Source: DATGYC01 sp035298385 (GTDB lineage Bacteria > Bacillota > Sulfobacillia > Symbiobacteriales > Symbiobacteriaceae). Taken from it: 6,750 nucleotides of DNA. Below the pieces are notes generated by a model. The model did no database searches. It had not been told where the DNA came from and worked only from the letters and a program-made list of their open reading frames with translations. The stretch covers positions 1 through 6,750 of the forward strand of contig DATGYC010000276.1 in the NCBI GenBank assembly GCA_035298385.1, given 5' to 3'. The translations under genes were made by a program, and so were the position numbers. Positions 1 through 6,174 of this stretch are shown piece by piece (position 1 is the first letter of the stretch; the number at the start of each line of letters is the position of its first letter).

Positions 1-3
1 CGC

Positions 4-37
4 AAAGGCCCCCGTACCACAGCGGGTACGGGGGCCT
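4..37 (-). terminator. Rho-independent terminator of the cytochrome c maturation operon
   Basis: A perfect 13-bp inverted repeat (6-18 with 25-37, arms AGGCCCCCGTACC and GGTACGGGGGCCT) encloses a 6-base loop. It lies 7 bases after the ccsA stop. Read on the minus strand it ends in a short TTT then GCG, so the T-tract is weak but the stem is long and GC-rich. The plus-strand reading has no T-tract, which favours the minus strand. The window edge hides anything beyond position 1. Confidence 0.8.
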
Positions 38-44
38 CACCTAT

Positions 45-1349
45 CTACATATCGCCGCCCGCATACGAATGCAGGCCCACCACCAGCAGGTTGACACCCA
101 CCAGGGTGAAGAGCACAACCCCGAACCCGAGCACCGCCATCCAGGCCGACCGCTTCCCGGCCCAGCCCGCCACCAGGCGGACATGCAGGTAGGCCGAGTA
201 GACGAACCAAGAGATCAGCGCCCAGGTCTCCTTCGGATCCCAGAACCAGTAGCGGCCCCAGGCCTCCTTCGCCCAGAGCATGGCGAAGACCAGACCGCCC
301 AGGGTGAAGAGCGGGTAGCCGATCGCCACGGCCCGGTAGGAGATCTCATCGAGCAGCTCCAGCTTGCCCTTCACCTTCACGGCGATCGCGTCGCCGATCG
401 GGCGCCGCAGGAGCGCCCGCACGAGCGCGTAGAGCACGGCACCAACCGCTGCCGCGTAGAGCAGAGTATTAAAGTTCTTGCCCCGCCAGCCGACAGGGGC
501 CGTCACAAACGGCATCGGAATCCCCAGGAACTCCTTCGAGCCGAGCGCCGCGCCCGACGGGCCGATCAACGGCGGCAGGGTGTAGGTGGCGTTGTCAAAG
601 ACCCACTTCGCCCCGCTGTAACGGAAGGCTAGCGCCAGGAGCGTCCAGCCGGCCATGACGAGCAGCAGGTAGAAGAGGAACTCCAGGCCCCGCCGAAGCC
701 AGGCATCGGCCTGGACCGAGACACCGGTCACCGAGCCGACCGGCCGAACGACGCCGCGGGTGCCATCGGTCACGACCTCATCATCGACCGCCGCATCAGC
801 GGCAGCAGCCTTCTCCGCCCGGGCGATCTCGATCCCACGGGTGCGCAGCAGGTAGAGCAGGGCGGAACCGAAACCGACCATGAAGAAGCCCTCGCCCAGG
901 GCGACCATCGAGACGTGCAGCGGCAGCCAGTAGGACTTCAGCGCCGGCACGAGCGGGGCGATCTTGGGCGGGAAGACGTAGGCGTAGGCGAGGACGGTGG
1001 CGCCGAGCGGCGCAACGAAGGCGCCCAGCATCGGCAGCTTGTACAGGTAATGCAGCACCTGGAAGGCGAGCATGCCGGTGAAGGCCATGAAGCCGACGAA
1101 CTCAAACATGTTGGAGGTCGGCCAGTGGCCAGAGCCCTGCCAGCGGGTCAGGATCGCCGCGAAGTGCAGGATGACGCCCGCCAGGTGAATCCGCTGGCCC
1201 CACGTCGCCGTCTGGGTCGACTTGGTGCCGCCCGAGAGTCGGTTGTTGATCAGACCGAAGACGTAGAGGAAGGTCGAGGTCAGGTAGCTGGCGAAGGCGC
1301 CCAGCAGGAGGAGTTGCGCGACTTGAATCAGTGCGTCATTCATCGTCAT
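45..1349 (-). CDS. ccsA: CcsA/ResC heme-handling subunit of System II cytochrome c synthase
   Basis: This integral membrane protein of 434 residues works with ResB to move heme across the membrane and attach it to apocytochrome c on the outer face. The WWD signature is clear at W364-GRYWFWDPKETW-376. The family pattern before it, GHWPTSNMFEF (74-84), and the candidate heme-ligand histidines H145 (LPLHVSM) and H427 (GLHSYAGG) are also present. Several hydrophobic helices run along the whole length. Residues about 172-216 form an Ala/Asp/Val-rich loop that makes it longer than many CcsA proteins. The start ATG overlaps the end of resB by 14 bases, implying translational coupling. AAGGGAG lies 5 bases upstream of it, and a second in-frame ATG two codons later is also possible. 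It is the last gene of the operon, before the hairpin at 4-37. Confidence 0.96.
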   Translation of the reverse strand: MTMNDALIQVAQLLLLGAFASYLTSTFLYVFGLINNRLSGGTKSTQTATWGQRIHLAGVILHFAAILTRWQGSGHWPTSNMFEFVGFMAFTGMLAFQVLHYLYKLPMLGAFVAPLGATVLAYAYVFPPKIAPLVPALKSYWLPLHVSMVALGEGFFMVGFGSALLYLLRTRGIEIARAEKAAAADAAVDDEVVTDGTRGVVRPVGSVTGVSVQADAWLRRGLEFLFYLLLVMAGWTLLALAFRYSGAKWVFDNATYTLPPLIGPSGAALGSKEFLGIPMPFVTAPVGWRGKNFNTLLYAAAVGAVLYALVRALLRRPIGDAIAVKVKGKLELLDEISYRAVAIGYPLFTLGGLVFAMLWAKEAWGRYWFWDPKETWALISWFVYSAYLHVRLVAGWAGKRSAWMAVLGFGVVLFTLVGVNLLVVGLHSYAGGDM

Positions 1350-2850
1350 CTAGGCTCCCTTCATCCTCGGGGTTGGCTACGGCGAAGAGTCGATGCAGTT
1401 CCTGCTTTAGGCCGTACTTGTTCTTGTAGGCACGGCCACCGATCAGGACCACGCCCCCCTCTTCCCGCACCCAGACCTGGAAGTGGAAGAGGAAGAAGGT
1501 GATCGCAAGGCCGCCTAGAACGACGGCGAGCCCGCCGAACATGAAGAGCACCGTGCGATCCCGGTGGAGCTTCAGGCCGGTGAAGTACTTGGTGTCGACC
1601 TTCTCGGTCTTCAGGTAGAGCGGCCCGTTGTAGATCGGGTCCTCCTTGCTGAAGACCAGGTGGGCAGCGGCGCCGATCACCTTGCCGTTCGGATCGAGGA
1701 ACTCGACCCGGAAGGCCGGGTTCTTCACCTCATAGGAGCCGTTGACGGGCTGCTGGGTCTCCGGATCAAGCTGGAAGTCGTGCAGGTAGTCACGGACGGC
1801 CAGGGTGTAGCCACCCGGCAGGGGGTAGCTCGCCTCCGGCTGGCGCAGGTCGAGCGCCACCGTGGTGATCACCTTCTGATCGATGGCACTTACCACCTGC
1901 ACATGGGCCGTGCCCGGCTCCTCCCGCCAGGAGGACTGGTAGATCTCCCAGCCGGCCCAGGCGAGGGGATGGTTCACCTCGATCGTCTGCGTCAGCTTGG
2001 TCTCGCCGTTCTCCGAGACGACCGTATCTGTGGCGTAGCGCTTCGGGGCGCCGTTCTCGTAGAACTCGACCGTGAACTTCTGATTGGTCAAGGCGAAGTT
2101 CGTATCGGGGACCTTGACGGTCTGGCCATTCTGGATCCAGACGTCGCGTGTCTCATCCCAGCCGGGGATCGCCTTGGCGAAGGCGGCAAAGGCGCAGATG
2201 ATCAGGCCGATGTGGATGATGTAGGGGCCGTACCGCGAGATCCGCCCGCGGTCCGCGTAGAGGTTCTCGCGGTCACGCAGGACCTTGAAGCGGCGCTGCT
2301 TCAGCTTCGCTTCGACCTGCTCGAGCGTACCCGCCTGCTCGATCACCACCTCCTGCCGCCGGATGAAGTGCGGCAGCTTCCAGACCTGCGGCTTGACCAG
2401 CATGCGGTGCAGTGGCACGAGTCGGTGGAAGGAGCAGATGATCAGGTTGATCACGAGCAGGACGATCAGCGTCACGTACCAGAGCGAGGAGTAGGCATGG
2501 GTCAGGCCCAGCTTCATGAAGAGCGGGCCCAGGGTCTCGCCGTAGCGGGCCGGGTAGTACAGCTCGGGCGGGCGCCAGTCGTTGTAGAGTGACTCCTGCT
2601 CGATCAAGGTGCCGGCGATCGAGGCGACGGCGATCAGGATGATCAAGACCCAGGCGACCTTGACGGAGGCGAAGAAGTCCCAGGCCTTGTCGAGGAACTC
2701 GGTCCAGCCCTCACCGAGGGACTTGGTCTGGCGAAGACGCGGGCGCTCGATGGCGCCCTGGGCTTCACCGCACTTGGGGCAGAAGTGACTAGCCGGGGGC
2801 AGGGCGCCCCCGCAGGTGATGCAGGTTGTAGGTGTAGTTGGTTCAGTCAT
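1336..2850 (-). CDS. resB: ResB/Ccs1 cytochrome c biogenesis protein with N-terminal zinc ribbon
   Basis: This is the 504-residue partner of CcsA in the System II heme lyase, embedded in the membrane with a large extracytoplasmic domain. Hydrophobic helices appear at about 64-84, 122-142, 208-228 and 433-456. H213 in helix 3 (PYIIHIGLI) is a likely heme-related histidine. The big loop about 229-432 contains the ResB hallmarks NHPL (293-296) and IYQSSW (303-308). Ahead of the usual core lies a Cys4 zinc ribbon (C10, C13, C24, C27), predicted to be cytoplasmic. The C-terminal tail after 456 is hydrophilic and ends in an acidic run (DDDE). GGAGG lies 10 bases before the ATG. The stop lies inside the first codons of ccsA, and a 26-base gap separates it from ccdA upstream. 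The family call is firm; the role of the ribbon is unknown. Confidence 0.95.
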   Translation of the reverse strand: MTEPTTPTTCITCGGALPPASHFCPKCGEAQGAIERPRLRQTKSLGEGWTEFLDKAWDFFASVKVAWVLIILIAVASIAGTLIEQESLYNDWRPPELYYPARYGETLGPLFMKLGLTHAYSSLWYVTLIVLLVINLIICSFHRLVPLHRMLVKPQVWKLPHFIRRQEVVIEQAGTLEQVEAKLKQRRFKVLRDRENLYADRGRISRYGPYIIHIGLIICAFAAFAKAIPGWDETRDVWIQNGQTVKVPDTNFALTNQKFTVEFYENGAPKRYATDTVVSENGETKLTQTIEVNHPLAWAGWEIYQSSWREEPGTAHVQVVSAIDQKVITTVALDLRQPEASYPLPGGYTLAVRDYLHDFQLDPETQQPVNGSYEVKNPAFRVEFLDPNGKVIGAAAHLVFSKEDPIYNGPLYLKTEKVDTKYFTGLKLHRDRTVLFMFGGLAVVLGGLAITFFLFHFQVWVREEGGVVLIGGRAYKNKYGLKQELHRLFAVANPEDEGSLDDDE

Positions 2851-2876
2851 TCGGCACTTCCCTCCGGAGGCGGGTA

Positions 2877-3608
2877 CTAAATGCCCGTGAACGGGATGAT
2901 GCGGAGTAGCCAGGCCGAGAGGCGCTCCATATAGCCGGAGGCGATCATCAGGCCGGTCAGCACCATGAAGGCGCCCCCGACGCGTTCGATCACGCCGGTA
3001 TAGCGGGTCAGCTTCGGCACCGCGCCCAGCCCGTAGGCCAGGCCGATGAACGGCACGGCGAAACCGACGGAGTAGGCCAGGAGTAGGGGCACGGCGGCGG
3101 CTGGATTGGAGCCAGCCAGGTAGATCACCCCGCCGAGGATCGGGCCGACGCAGGGCGTCCAGCCGGCGGCGTAGGTCATGCCGATCACGGCCGAGCCGAG
3201 GAGCCCGCTGGGCCGATTGGCCAGCTGCAGGCGATGCTCGCGCAGCAAGAAGGGCAGCTTGATCACCCCGAGCATCGTCAGGCCCATCAGGACGACGAAG
3301 AGGCCGCCCAGGGTGTGTAGCCCGATCGGGAAGGCACCAAGGCGGAACCAGTGGCGCCCTTCCTTAAAGAAGACGCCGAGGGCCGAGGCGCCGAGCCCGA
3401 GCGCGACATAGATCGTCGAGAAACCGACGAAGAAGGCGATCGAGTGGGCCAGAATCCGTGCCCGGGTCTGCTTCGTCGACTGCTCCAGATCGTTGATTGA
3501 TACACCGGTCACATACGAGAGGAAGGACGGATAGATCGGCAAGCAGCAGGGGGTTAGGAAGGAGACCAACCCGGCCGCGAAGGCGAGCAGAAAGGATGGG
3601 GTTTCCAA
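2877..3608 (-). CDS. ccdA: CcdA thiol-disulfide electron carrier (DsbD-family membrane protein)
   Basis: CcdA carries reducing equivalents from cytoplasmic thioredoxin across the membrane to extracytoplasmic thioredoxin-like proteins, here most likely the ResA encoded just upstream. The 243-residue protein has about six hydrophobic helices and the paired motifs LTPC-CLPIYP (C21) and WTPCVGPILGG (C153). These cysteines are expected to form the redox pair. An extra cysteine, C22, directly follows the first. The start is TTG (3608-3606): no ATG or GTG lies before the conserved first helix, and GGAGGT sits 10 bases upstream (3624-3619). The length fits short CcdA proteins rather than full DsbD, since neither thioredoxin domain is fused. 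The gap to resA upstream and the gap to resB downstream are 26 bases each. Confidence 0.95.
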   Translation of the reverse strand: METPSFLLAFAAGLVSFLTPCCLPIYPSFLSYVTGVSINDLEQSTKQTRARILAHSIAFFVGFSTIYVALGLGASALGVFFKEGRHWFRLGAFPIGLHTLGGLFVVLMGLTMLGVIKLPFLLREHRLQLANRPSGLLGSAVIGMTYAAGWTPCVGPILGGVIYLAGSNPAAAVPLLLAYSVGFAVPFIGLAYGLGAVPKLTRYTGVIERVGGAFMVLTGLMIASGYMERLSAWLLRIIPFTGI

Positions 3609-3634
3609 ACGGTATCTGACCTCCAGCCTGGGGC

Positions 3635-4282
3635 CTACTGACCGAGGATCTGGGCGATCTCGGACTCGATCTGCACGCGGGTCATCTGGGACTCAGAGAT
3701 CGCCGTGATCCGCCCCGTCCGGTCGATGAAGAAGGTCGCCGGGAGCGGCAGGATCTTGAAGGCGTTCTGGGCCATGTCATTCTGGTCCAAGAGGACCGGG
3801 AGCTTGACGCCGACCTGCTGGAGGAAGGATTCGACCGCCAGCTTGGACTCGCCCACGTTCAGGGCGTAGAAGGCGAGGTCCGAATCCTTGTGCTGGGCGA
3901 GGACGGCCTCAAACTCCGGCATCTCCCGCCGACAGGGCGGGCACCAGGTCGCCCAGAAGTTGATCACCACGGGGCGCCCCTTCAGGCTCGCGAGGGAGAC
4001 CGGCTTGCCGTCCAGGTCGACGACCTCGAAGTTCGGGGCGGCCTGGCCCACCTTGAGGGAGGCCGAGGCGCTGGAGTCCGGGACCATGATCACAAAGCCC
4101 ATCAGGGCGGCGAAGAAGACGAGCGTCCAGGCCATAATGCGCCGCTTCCAGGCCGGGCGCTGGCTGGGCGCGGCCGAGGCCTTGCCCGCAGCGGCCAGCT
4201 TCTGGTCCCAGCCGCAGGTATGGCAGTAGCGTCCGCTCTCGGTTAGTTGCGTGCCGCATTCCGGACAGATCAAGGCTGACAC
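3635..4282 (-). CDS. resA: ResA/TlpA-like membrane-anchored thiol-disulfide oxidoreductase with zinc ribbon
   Basis: This is a predicted extracytoplasmic thioredoxin-fold reductant that keeps apocytochrome c CXXCH cysteines reduced for heme attachment and is itself reduced by CcdA. In order: a Cys4 zinc ribbon (C6, C9, C20, C23), a polar Ala-rich linker, one membrane helix (about 50-67), then an AhpC-TSA/thioredoxin domain (about 74-215). The active site is FWATWCPPC (C114, C117), with a cis-proline at P181 (LPLPATFFID). E120, three residues after C117, sits where Bacillus ResA has its functional Glu80. A cytoplasmic ribbon before the anchor is not part of classical ResA. The coordinates use the outermost start, GTG at 4282, which has no clear ribosome site. 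TTG at 4273 (MICPECG) has GAGGTG six bases upstream and may be the true start. Confidence 0.93.
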   Translation of the reverse strand: MSALICPECGTQLTESGRYCHTCGWDQKLAAAGKASAAPSQRPAWKRRIMAWTLVFFAALMGFVIMVPDSSASASLKVGQAAPNFEVVDLDGKPVSLASLKGRPVVINFWATWCPPCRREMPEFEAVLAQHKDSDLAFYALNVGESKLAVESFLQQVGVKLPVLLDQNDMAQNAFKILPLPATFFIDRTGRITAISESQMTRVQIESEIAQILGQ

Positions 4283-4285
4283 CTC
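4271..4285 (-). promoter_or_regulatory. Ribosome binding site that decides between two resA starts
   Basis: On the minus strand GAGGTG (4285-4280) lies six bases before a TTG codon (4273-4271), a normal spacing. The GTG inside this same motif is the alternative start (4282) and has no purine-rich site of its own upstream. The TTG start would remove three residues and begin the protein two residues before the first ribbon cysteine. Confidence 0.55.
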
Positions 4286-4309
4286 AGATGTACGATTCCG
4301 ATTTACAAG

Positions 4310-5155
4310 CTACTTGGGCTCATTTAGCTGTTCGACGACCAGACCATCGCTCGTCACGCCCACCAGCCCGCTCTTCGGGTCAGACGAGAGGGCGAGGTGG
4401 ACGAAGATCTGGTCGGAGTTGCGCTGCACGGAGCGCAACCAGGTGGTGCCACCCGTCAGCGAGTACCAGAGGCGCCCGCCCGCGAGGGCGTAGACCAAGT
4501 CCGGGGTCTTGGGGTCTGGGAGGATGGCCGAGACATCACCGGTCAGGCCGTCGGAGCGCTGCCAGGTGCGGCCCCCATCCATCGAGTAGAGGACGACGTC
4601 CCGGCCACCCAGGTAGACCTGACTCTTGTCGGTCGGGTGGACCGCCAGGCTAAAGTAGGAGCCAGCAGGGGGCTCACTAAGTTGGGTCCACTGGCTACCA
4701 TCCGTCGATTCGACGAGGGCGCCAGGGGTCAGCCCAACGATCCGTCCAGCGCCAGCGGCCAGGAGGCCGGGTGACTGGTCCGAGAGCTTGGTCAGCTTTG
4801 TGTCCCAGGCAAAGAGGCCCTGTGGCCCGCCCAGGAAGAGCCGCTGCCCGAGTGGGGCGGCGGTATAGAACGCACCTTGCGCGCTCGCGACCCGGAACCA
4901 ACGGCGGCCGCTCTGGGCGATTAGCCCCTTCTCGGTCGCCAGGATCAGCTCATCCGCAGAGAGGGTCACGGCCCGGATATGCTCCTCCGGCTCGTTTTCA
5001 GCCAGCAGGCGCTGGACCGGATGCGGACCGTCGATTCCGAAGCCTGTCCGGATGAGCGAGCCGCCAGCAAAGGCGATCAAGAGCGCTGCCAGGGCGACCA
5101 GCCCGGGGCTCGGTCGCTTAACGCGCAGTTTCAAGGGCGCCCCGACTCCTCTCAT
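4310..5155 (-). CDS. Membrane-anchored BNR/Asp-box (YCF48-like) beta-propeller protein
   Basis: This 281-residue protein has a short basic N-terminus, one hydrophobic helix (about 19-35) and a predicted extracytoplasmic beta-rich domain. Three Asp-box-like motifs are visible: STDGSQW (150-156), SMDGGRTW (191-198) and SLTGGTTW (232-239), the last lacking the Asp. Repeated blades with GL.V or GG.. turns suggest a sortilin/YCF48-type propeller. YCF48 proteins assist photosystem II assembly in phototrophs, but that role should not be assumed here. As first gene of the cytochrome c maturation operon, 27 bases before resA, it might bind an apocytochrome, a heme partner or another redox protein; that is inference from position. 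I see no cysteines or CXXCH. The ATG lies about 17 bases after the predicted transcription start with no clear ribosome site. GAGGAG inside the first codons is 11 bases before TTG at codon 8, an alternative start. The fold call is fairly firm, the function unknown. Confidence 0.82.
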   Translation of the reverse strand: MRGVGAPLKLRVKRPSPGLVALAALLIAFAGGSLIRTGFGIDGPHPVQRLLAENEPEEHIRAVTLSADELILATEKGLIAQSGRRWFRVASAQGAFYTAAPLGQRLFLGGPQGLFAWDTKLTKLSDQSPGLLAAGAGRIVGLTPGALVESTDGSQWTQLSEPPAGSYFSLAVHPTDKSQVYLGGRDVVLYSMDGGRTWQRSDGLTGDVSAILPDPKTPDLVYALAGGRLWYSLTGGTTWLRSVQRNSDQIFVHLALSSDPKSGLVGVTSDGLVVEQLNEPK

Positions 5156-5178
5156 TCTGTTAAGTTACGCCGACTCTC

Positions 5179-5187
5179 ATTATACCA
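5179..5187 (-). promoter_or_regulatory. Extended -10 promoter of the cytochrome c maturation operon
   Basis: The minus strand reads TGGTATAAT: a consensus TATAAT (5184-5179) preceded by the extended TG-n element. A -35 is poor (TTCCCC at 5206-5201 with 16-base spacing), as expected for an extended -10 promoter. The start would fall near 5172, giving a leader of about 17 bases before the ATG at 5155. It is the only convincing promoter I see for the five minus-strand genes down to position 45. Confidence 0.65.
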
Positions 5188-5219
5188 TCACCGTGCAAAT
5201 GGGGAATGAGGAACCGACG

Positions 5220-5263
5220 CGATCGGGTGAATAACCGAGAGAGAAAGGGTCAAAACCCGATCG
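5220..5263. repeat. 9-bp inverted repeat between operons
   Basis: CGATCGGGT (5220-5228) and ACCCGATCG (5255-5263) are perfect reverse complements separated by 26 bases. The right arm abuts the T-tract of the terminator at 5264-5298, and the left arm lies about 33 bases upstream of the -10 of the cytochrome operon. It could be an upstream regulator site or a second hairpin after the terminator. The spacer also holds a small GGGT-TTTG-ACCC hairpin followed by TTTCTCTCT on the minus strand, a possible back-up terminator. Confidence 0.35.
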
Positions 5264-5298
5264 AAAAGGCCGGATCCACCAAAAAGGCGGACCCGGCC
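5264..5298 (-). terminator. Rho-independent terminator of the SOS operon
   Basis: Arms 5268-5280 and 5286-5298 form a 13-bp stem on the minus strand with two G-U pairs and a TTTTT loop, followed by TTTT (5267-5264). It starts 18 bases after the stop of the 100-residue gene. On the plus strand the two G-U pairs become A-C mismatches and no T-tract follows, so it acts on minus-strand transcripts. It separates the SOS pair from the cytochrome operon promoter. Confidence 0.82.
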
Positions 5299-5315
5299 GT
5301 GCCAATCTTGACCCG

Positions 5316-5618
5316 TTAGGCGGTGCGCGTACGCAGGTAGCGCATGAGGGCGACCTGCTGATTCCAGCCCCGCAGTTCGGGGAAGGCTCGATCGACCAAC
5401 AGCGAGAGTTCCAGCAAGGAGGCAGCGCCGGCACGCCCCCGCTGAGCGGTCGTCTTCGCTTCGGCCGCGACGAGGCGCCCGAGGTAGCGGCTGACGGCCT
5501 CTAGGTCATGGGACTTGGAGTAGTCGCCCCGACTGGCGCCGTCAAGTGCAACTGACCAGCGATCGCGAGCGCGGGTGAACCGATCGAGCAGGTGGAGCGG
5601 CAGTGCGGACTGAACCAT
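5316..5618 (-). CDS. Small helical protein of unknown function in the SOS operon
   Basis: I do not recognise this 100-residue protein. It looks soluble and mostly helical, with no membrane segment, signal peptide or cysteine. The composition is rich in Arg, Ala and Leu; the N-terminal part is basic (RFTRARDRW, 13-21) and is followed by leucine-rich helices (about 41-53 and 66-78) and a C-terminal LMRYLRTRTA. It is read as a real gene because GGGAGGGG precedes its ATG at normal spacing, it starts 36 bases after the yneA-like gene on the same strand, and a good terminator follows its stop. In Bacillus the gene after yneA is yneB, a resolvase-like recombinase; this protein is too short for that and shows no such motif. 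Co-transcription from the LexA-controlled promoter would make it DNA-damage inducible. A partner or regulator of the LysM protein is possible but unproven. Confidence 0.75.
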   Translation of the reverse strand: MVQSALPLHLLDRFTRARDRWSVALDGASRGDYSKSHDLEAVSRYLGRLVAAEAKTTAQRGRAGAASLLELSLLVDRAFPELRGWNQQVALMRYLRTRTA

Positions 5619-5654
5619 GGGGCGAACCCCTCCCTTCCTATCTATATAGGCCCG

Positions 5655-6056
5655 TTACGACCGAGGCGCTTCCGGGATGAGCAGGTGCTGGCCTGGTTGG
5701 AGGGTGGACTCCCCCAGTTTGTTGATCTGCTTGATCTGGGCGATCACCTGGCGGGGGTCCGACTCGGGCCGGTACTGGGCGGCGATCTGCCAGAGCGACT
5801 CCCCGCTGGTGACCCGGTGCTCCGTCAGGGGCACGTCCTGGGCGGGGGTGAGCGTCTGGACCAGCTTGGGCGCCCCGAAGAGGACCGCCAGGATGATGGA
5901 GGCGAGGAGCAAGAGCCGTACCATGCGACGGCGGGCCGCCTTGCGCCCGATCGGACGTCGGGTCTTCGTGGTGGGCGGGACGACCGTCAGGTGCGGCCGG
6001 GCGCCCGGCGTCGGGCGGTGGGCGATATGCGAACGGCGGACGACGTTTGCTTGCAT
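5655..6056 (-). CDS. yneA: YneA-like SOS cell-division inhibitor: membrane anchor plus LysM domain
   Basis: This 133-residue protein has a basic Arg/Pro-rich N-terminus (1-44), one hydrophobic helix (about 46-62), a short linker and a C-terminal LysM domain (about 79-127, from EHRVTSGESLWQIA to LQPGQHLLIP) predicted to lie outside and bind peptidoglycan. Bacillus YneA has the same anchor-plus-LysM layout, is transcribed divergently from lexA and delays division during the SOS response; that knowledge and the LexA boxes here support the call. Unlike Bacillus YneA, which begins almost directly with its helix, this one has about 44 extra residues predicted to be cytoplasmic. The ATG at 6056 has GGGGGAG six bases upstream, while the internal ATG at codon 45 has no ribosome site, so the long form is preferred. 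A generic LysM protein is the alternative. The 100-residue gene follows after 36 bases. Confidence 0.85.
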   Translation of the reverse strand: MQANVVRRSHIAHRPTPGARPHLTVVPPTTKTRRPIGRKAARRRMVRLLLLASIILAVLFGAPKLVQTLTPAQDVPLTEHRVTSGESLWQIAAQYRPESDPRQVIAQIKQINKLGESTLQPGQHLLIPEAPRS

Positions 6057-6092
6057 GGTAGGCTCCCCCTTCGTCTTCTCTCATCCGGTTTA

Positions 6093-6106
6093 CGAACATC
6101 TGTTCG
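6093..6106 (-). promoter_or_regulatory. LexA (SOS) box 1
   Basis: CGAACATCTGTTCG on the plus strand, CGAACAGATGTTCG on the minus strand, with perfect 5-base inverted arms. The minus-strand reading fits the Gram-positive consensus CGAAC-RNRY-GTTYG fully. It covers the predicted transcription start (near 6105) of the yneA-like operon, so bound LexA should block initiation there. Confidence 0.9.
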
Positions 6107-6111
6107 AGACC

Positions 6112-6140
6112 AATCTAGCACGAATATATGTTCTGGTCAA
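6112..6140 (-). promoter_or_regulatory. Promoter of the yneA-like SOS operon
   Basis: On the minus strand TTGACC (6140-6135) is a 5/6 match to the -35, followed by a 17-base spacer and TAGATT (6117-6112), a 4/6 match to the -10 with a TG-n extension (TGC). The predicted start is near 6105, about 50 bases before the ATG at 6056. LexA box 2 fills most of the spacer and box 1 covers the start site, so strong LexA repression is expected. Confidence 0.72.
6121..6134. promoter_or_regulatory. LexA (SOS) box 2, imperfect
   Basis: CGAATATATGTTCT has one intact GTTC half and a degenerate CGAAT half. It lies exactly between the -35 and -10 of the yneA-like promoter and is 28 bases (start to start) from box 1, so the two sites are on a similar helix face only if the helical repeat is slightly stretched. 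Expected to be weaker than boxes 1 and 3. Confidence 0.7.
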
Positions 6141-6160
6141 GCGGGTCTGTCTATTATTTG

Positions 6161-6174
6161 CGAACAGGCGTTTG
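6161..6174 (+). promoter_or_regulatory. LexA (SOS) box 3, lexA operator
   Basis: CGAACAGGCGTTTG fits CGAAC-RNRY-GTTYG at every position on the plus strand. It overlaps the left part of the lexA -35 (6172-6177), so LexA binding here should give autorepression. Confidence 0.87.

Noticed and set aside
1564..2592. Long plus-strand open frame of 342 codons opposite resB
   Set aside because: It is antisense to a gene with clear ResB motifs, its composition is that of a mirrored high-GC gene, and no family is recognisable.
2861..2870. CCTCCGGAGG palindrome before resB
   Set aside because: It contains the resB ribosome site; with no loop bases it cannot form a useful hairpin, so the symmetry is probably chance.
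5188..5200. TTGCAC as the -35 of the cytochrome operon promoter
   Set aside because: It is only 8 bases from the TATAAT box, too close to act as a -35.
5641..5654. Possible internal promoter (TATATAGA-like) before the 100-residue gene
   Set aside because: AT-rich on the minus strand but no TG-n element or -35 at proper spacing, and it lies very close to the ribosome site; co-transcription from the LexA-controlled promoter is simpler.
5638..6099. Alternative minus-strand frame over the LysM gene (153 codons)
   Set aside because: Pro/Arg/His-rich translation typical of an off-frame reading; the other frame has a LysM domain, a membrane helix and a ribosome site.
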